A stretch of 9,624 bases of DNA from Bacteroidales bacterium. GTDB taxonomy: Bacteria > Bacteroidota > Bacteroidia > Bacteroidales > VadinHA17. The notes beneath the pieces are model-generated. The model was given only the letters and a program-made list of their open reading frames with translations, did not search any database and was not told where the DNA came from. The stretch's first letter is position 1, and every line of letters starts with the position of its first letter. Where the stretch lies: contig JABUEV010000062.1 in the NCBI GenBank assembly GCA_013314865.1, forward strand, positions 1 to 9,624, written 5' to 3'. Shown here piece after piece: positions 8,101 through 9,624 of the stretch. Made by a program: the position numbers and the translations under genes.

Positions 8101-8203
8101 TCCTTAGGTTAAGACTTTGCCCTCTGCAAGTCAAAATAGCCATGAACAGAGCTAAAGTTATATAAGCAATTCTCATCAAAAAATTCCTGCTTTGTCTGTG
8201 CAT
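5123..8203 (-). CDS. Membrane histidine kinase with periplasmic two-component-propeller sensor (LytS/YehU-type kinase core)
   Basis: This 1026-aa sensor kinase is inserted in the inner membrane. A signal peptide or first membrane segment (about 10-29) leads into a periplasmic region of about 750 aa. Repeated Reg_prop-like blades run from about 33 to 655; clear ones are 40-70 (DGLSNNQIRAI...DSSGFLWIAT), 370-400 and 577-607. The number suggests two beta-propellers. A Y_Y_Y domain follows (about 695-772). One membrane helix spans about 783-804. The kinase core is His_kinase type: phospho-acceptor His828 in GQMNPHFIFNSLN (823-835), N-box FIENAIWHG (921-929), G1 box EDDGIG (957-962) and GISIVAERL (980-988). 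There is no receiver or AraC domain, so it is not a one-piece hybrid HTCS; it acts through the LytTR regulator downstream. The start is uncertain: ATG at 8176 (Met10) has AGGA eight bases upstream and gives a more standard signal peptide. The ligand is unknown. Confidence 0.95.
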   Translation of the reverse strand: MHRQSRNFLMRIAYITLALFMAILTCRGQSLNLRTYTTRDGLSNNQIRAITADSSGFLWIATWDGISRFDGYEFKNYYHIPGDSTSLPYFAYRDICVDGDDNIWVLSEIGHVLRYNKTTDKFEIINELSTLSGQEIAVILKTDYKNNLWLFHPDRITKRIASTGKTETYNIIGADKKPLRIERGEYSLSVINEDLIWITVDNTLYRLKKTDSNYNNEKGWIIEEKYTVAPASELIRRDYYSKLWSEFYETPGGERWLFRYDGLYRQDKDGVFREFNGMLNDYNFPATRILIWGDRNSILHIYDPSSRQVFTIKDEEVNEIMTCFVQSRNLIWISGLSSSHGYTGLKRIIITPRFFKNYQQESGIENAEAVYAIYKDSKGYIWTGIRGRDHIHVINPEGKWTVKGRLAPEIAPKAGHLRAIKATETGLWLGYYLGEMMFYDFSSEKLIRHHPDAEYCHTILPWTDSTVFIAHNNILIKYYPADRRSVLFARLPDVPKNIYCLVPDNDGNIWGGLIGSQVVKFNSKNGKYDIIKLAEEEYNVESICFGDKNDIWAALLGGGVCNYNLITGEKKYFNTSNGLSNNTTYSILKDKSGFIWVSTNSGISRIDPKTGLIRIFDSSDGQNITEFNSDAAFVAEDGEFLLGGIGGIVSFYPDSVALLQNTFFKQGILLTDFKVSGESRIFSKPLTTADTLTLPKGDNNFQINFSSSDFTNSEKTIYRYMLEGVEDKWTETTWRNRSVSYSNLDPRWYTFRIQATDRNGQWSASRELKIRIEPYFYQTRLFRIAVPLFVIAILATILIAYILHIRQKERMKQDELRLNALRGQMNPHFIFNSLNSINYFISNNDKLSANSYIADFSRLIRSILANLDRNYVPFETELKSLIDYIRIEHLRFGDKFDYSIVTEEKVNYSNMEVIPGLVQPFIENAIWHGIRSLENRKGFISVKFKLPENDRVKCIIEDDGIGRNLASEKRMPGENHVSKGISIVAERLRLLSKLTGKNFEFEITDLYPDREETGTRVLVEIPFRKK

Positions 8204-8211
8204 GTCAGTAT

Positions 8212-8242
8212 CAAACCTTGTTAATCAGGAAGGGTTATTAAA
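8212..8242 (-). promoter_or_regulatory. Possible promoter of the kinase/regulator operon
   Basis: Read on the minus strand, TTTA (8242-8239) is followed after 19 nt by AAGGTTTG (8219-8212). This resembles TTTG-N19-TAnnTTTG with one mismatch in each box. Transcription would start near 8205, practically at the upstream ATG (8203). That would leave about 30 nt of leader, with an AGGA ribosome site, for the Met10 start at 8176. The match is imperfect and unproven. Confidence 0.4.
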
Positions 8243-8249
8243 CCCTTCC
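8228..8249. promoter_or_regulatory. Inverted repeat in the kinase-uvrB divergent region, candidate operator
   Basis: GGAAGGGTT (8228-8236) and AACCCTTCC (8241-8249) are exact reverse complements separated by ATTA. The dyad covers the putative -33 box and much of the spacer of the kinase promoter on the minus strand, where a repressor or activator could bind. It lies too far upstream of the kinase start to be a terminator of that gene and has no T tract. Binding by the LytTR partner itself is possible but not shown. Confidence 0.45.
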
Positions 8250-8293
8250 ACAAAAGAAACGAAAAAAAATAAGAAATCTTCAGGTTGTGTTAG

Positions 8294-8301
8294 TACCTTT
8301 G
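8294..8301 (+). promoter_or_regulatory. -7 box of the uvrB promoter
   Basis: TACCTTTG is an exact match to the Bacteroidota -7 element TAnnTTTG and sits 27 nt before the uvrB ATG, predicting a leader of about 20 nt. No TTTG is present 19-20 nt upstream, so the -33 box is weak or absent. A 7-bp inverted repeat, CTTCAGG (8278-8284) and CCTGAAG (8302-8308), brackets this box. Confidence 0.6.
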
Positions 8302-8328
8302 CCTGAAGTATGACATTTTTTGCAGGAG

Positions 8329-9624
8329 ATGGAGTTTAAGCTTGTTTCGGATTTTGAACCCACAGGTGATCAGCCTGAGGCTATTCAACAGCTGGTGGAC
8401 GGACTTAACAAGGGGGTGCCATATCAGACACTCCTTGGAGTTACCGGCTCAGGCAAGACTTTTACCATAGCAAATGTAATAGAGCAGGTTCAGAGGCCGG
8501 CGCTGGTTCTCAGCCATAACAAGACTCTTGCGGCACAGCTTTATGGGGAATTCAGACAGTTCTTCCCCGAAAACCGTGTGGAGTATTTTGTGTCTTATTA
8601 TGATTATTACCAGCCTGAAGCCTACATTCCCGTGACGGATACGTATATAGAGAAGGATCTCTCGATCAATGAGGAGATTGAAAAGCTCAGGTTAAGTGCC
8701 ACTTCAGCCCTTCTTTCAGGTAGGCGTGATGTAATTGTTGTCTCATCCATTTCATGTATTTACGGTATTGGAAATCCTGATGATTTTCATTCAAATACAG
8801 TTCACATAAGATCAGGACAAAGCATTACCAGGAACAGTTTTTTGAGGAAGCTGGTTGACAGTCTTTATTCAAGGAACGAGACAGAGTTCCGTCACGGAAC
8901 ATTCAGGGTAAGAGGGGATACCGTTGACATATTCCCTGCATATGCTGACATTGCTGTAAGGGTTGTATTCTTTGGCGACCTGATTGAGGAAATCGCTTCA
9001 TTTGACCCTGTGAGTGGTCAAAGGCTGGAGATCCTGAACGAGTATATCCTTTATCCCGCCAATATTTTTGTCACTACAAGAGAAAGAATCAACCAGGCCA
9101 TCAGCCAGATACAGGAAGACCTTGTGAAGCAGGTAGCCCATTTCATTGACATCGGGAAGAAGGAGGAAGCAAAAAGGCTTGAGCAGAGGGTGTTGTATGA
9201 TCTGGAAATGATAAAGGAACTGGGTTATTGCAGCGGAATAGAGAATTATTCAAGGTACTTCGACGGAAGGAATCCCGGCACCCGGCCTTTCTGCCTGCTG
9301 GATTATTTCCCGGATGATTTTATAACCATAATTGACGAGAGTCATGCAAGCGTTCCGCAGATACGGGCAATGTATGGGGGAGACCATTCCAGAAAGCAGA
9401 CTCTTGTGGAATATGGCTTCAGACTTCCTGCCGCCCTTGACAACAGACCCATGAGACTTGAAGAATTTGAAGCGTTGACCGGACAGACAATTTTTGTAAG
9501 CGCAACTCCGGCTGAATATGAGCTTGAAAAGAGTGAAGGTGTATTTGTCGACCAGGTAATCAGGCCGACAGGATTGCTGGATCCGCCTGTCGAAGTAAGG
9601 CCAAGCCTGAACCAGATAGATGAC
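8329..9624 (+). CDS. uvrB: Excinuclease ABC subunit B, 5' part only
   Basis: UvrB is the damage-verifying helicase-like subunit of nucleotide excision repair. It is loaded by UvrA and recruits UvrC for incision. The 432 codons present are about two thirds of the usual 670-690; the rest lies past the right edge. Visible motifs are the N-terminus [17 protein letters not shown] (3-19), Walker A GVTGSGKT (37-44), the damage-probing beta-hairpin region starting [12 protein letters not shown] (90-101), the Walker B/DExH motif DESH (336-339) and the SATP motif (391-394). No frameshift is seen. The ATG at 8329 gives the conserved start. The AGGAG at 8324-8328 directly abuts it, too close to act as a normal Shine-Dalgarno. 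An in-frame TTG at 8320 is the only upstream alternative. It is transcribed divergently from the kinase across 125 bp. Confidence 0.97.
   Translation, partial: MEFKLVSDFEPTGDQPEAIQQLVDGLNKGVPYQTLLGVTGSGKTFTIANVIEQVQRPALVLSHNKTLAAQLYGEFRQFFPENRVEYFVSYYDYYQPEAYIPVTDTYIEKDLSINEEIEKLRLSATSALLSGRRDVIVVSSISCIYGIGNPDDFHSNTVHIRSGQSITRNSFLRKLVDSLYSRNETEFRHGTFRVRGDTVDIFPAYADIAVRVVFFGDLIEEIASFDPVSGQRLEILNEYILYPANIFVTTRERINQAISQIQEDLVKQVAHFIDIGKKEEAKRLEQRVLYDLEMIKELGYCSGIENYSRYFDGRNPGTRPFCLLDYFPDDFITIIDESHASVPQIRAMYGGDHSRKQTLVEYGFRLPAALDNRPMRLEEFEALTGQTIFVSATPAEYELEKSEGVFVDQVIRPTGLLDPPVEVRPSLNQIDD

Noticed and set aside
5123..8203. Kinase as a lipoprotein with a lipobox at ILTC near residue 25
   Set aside because: Thr directly before the Cys does not fit the usual lipobox, and the protein is already anchored by a helix at about 783-804.

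Overview
The window looks like ordinary chromosomal DNA from a Bacteroidota (probably Bacteroidales) bacterium. Four things point that way. The primary sigma factor is short (286 aa) and lacks region 1.1. It is preceded by an exact match to the Bacteroidota promoter (TTTG, 19 nt, TAnnTTTG). Most genes lack a clear Shine-Dalgarno site. There is also a large periplasmic-propeller histidine kinase paired with a LytTR response regulator. Base composition is moderately AT-rich and looks even across the genes, with no sign of a transferred island.

Layout. On the minus strand, 1-463 is the 5' part of a secreted alpha/beta-hydrolase (prolyl-oligopeptidase-like) that runs off the left edge. Upstream of it is a degenerate 7-bp tandem array (about 492-582), which runs into the stop codon of dapF (minus, 576-1352; lysine/peptidoglycan DAP synthesis). 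Divergent from dapF, on the plus strand, is an HtrA/DegP-type envelope protease (1532-2989). A perfect 30-bp palindrome, probably a terminator, follows it, and then rpoD (3122-3982) with its own consensus promoter. Two hairpins close rpoD, the second probably bidirectional. About 200 nt without a gene precede the 3' end of a minus-strand two-component operon: histidine kinase (5123-8203, transcribed first), then LytTR response regulator (4275-5033). Divergent from the kinase, uvrB (8329 onward, plus) runs off the right edge with about 432 codons present.

How the genes work together. dapF, htrA, rpoD and uvrB are housekeeping or stress genes (cell-wall precursor, periplasmic protein quality control, transcription, nucleotide excision repair). 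The kinase and regulator form one signalling unit. Its periplasmic region, two predicted beta-propellers plus a Y_Y_Y domain, should sense an unknown ligand and signal across the membrane to the LytTR transcription factor. No SusC/SusD or glycoside hydrolase gene is in the window, so its target is not evident.

I do not see a previously undescribed system here. The most interesting items are the heptamer array overlapping the dapF stop, the dyad over the putative kinase promoter, the unassigned two-component system, and the strong N-terminal coiled-coil heptad on the partial hydrolase.
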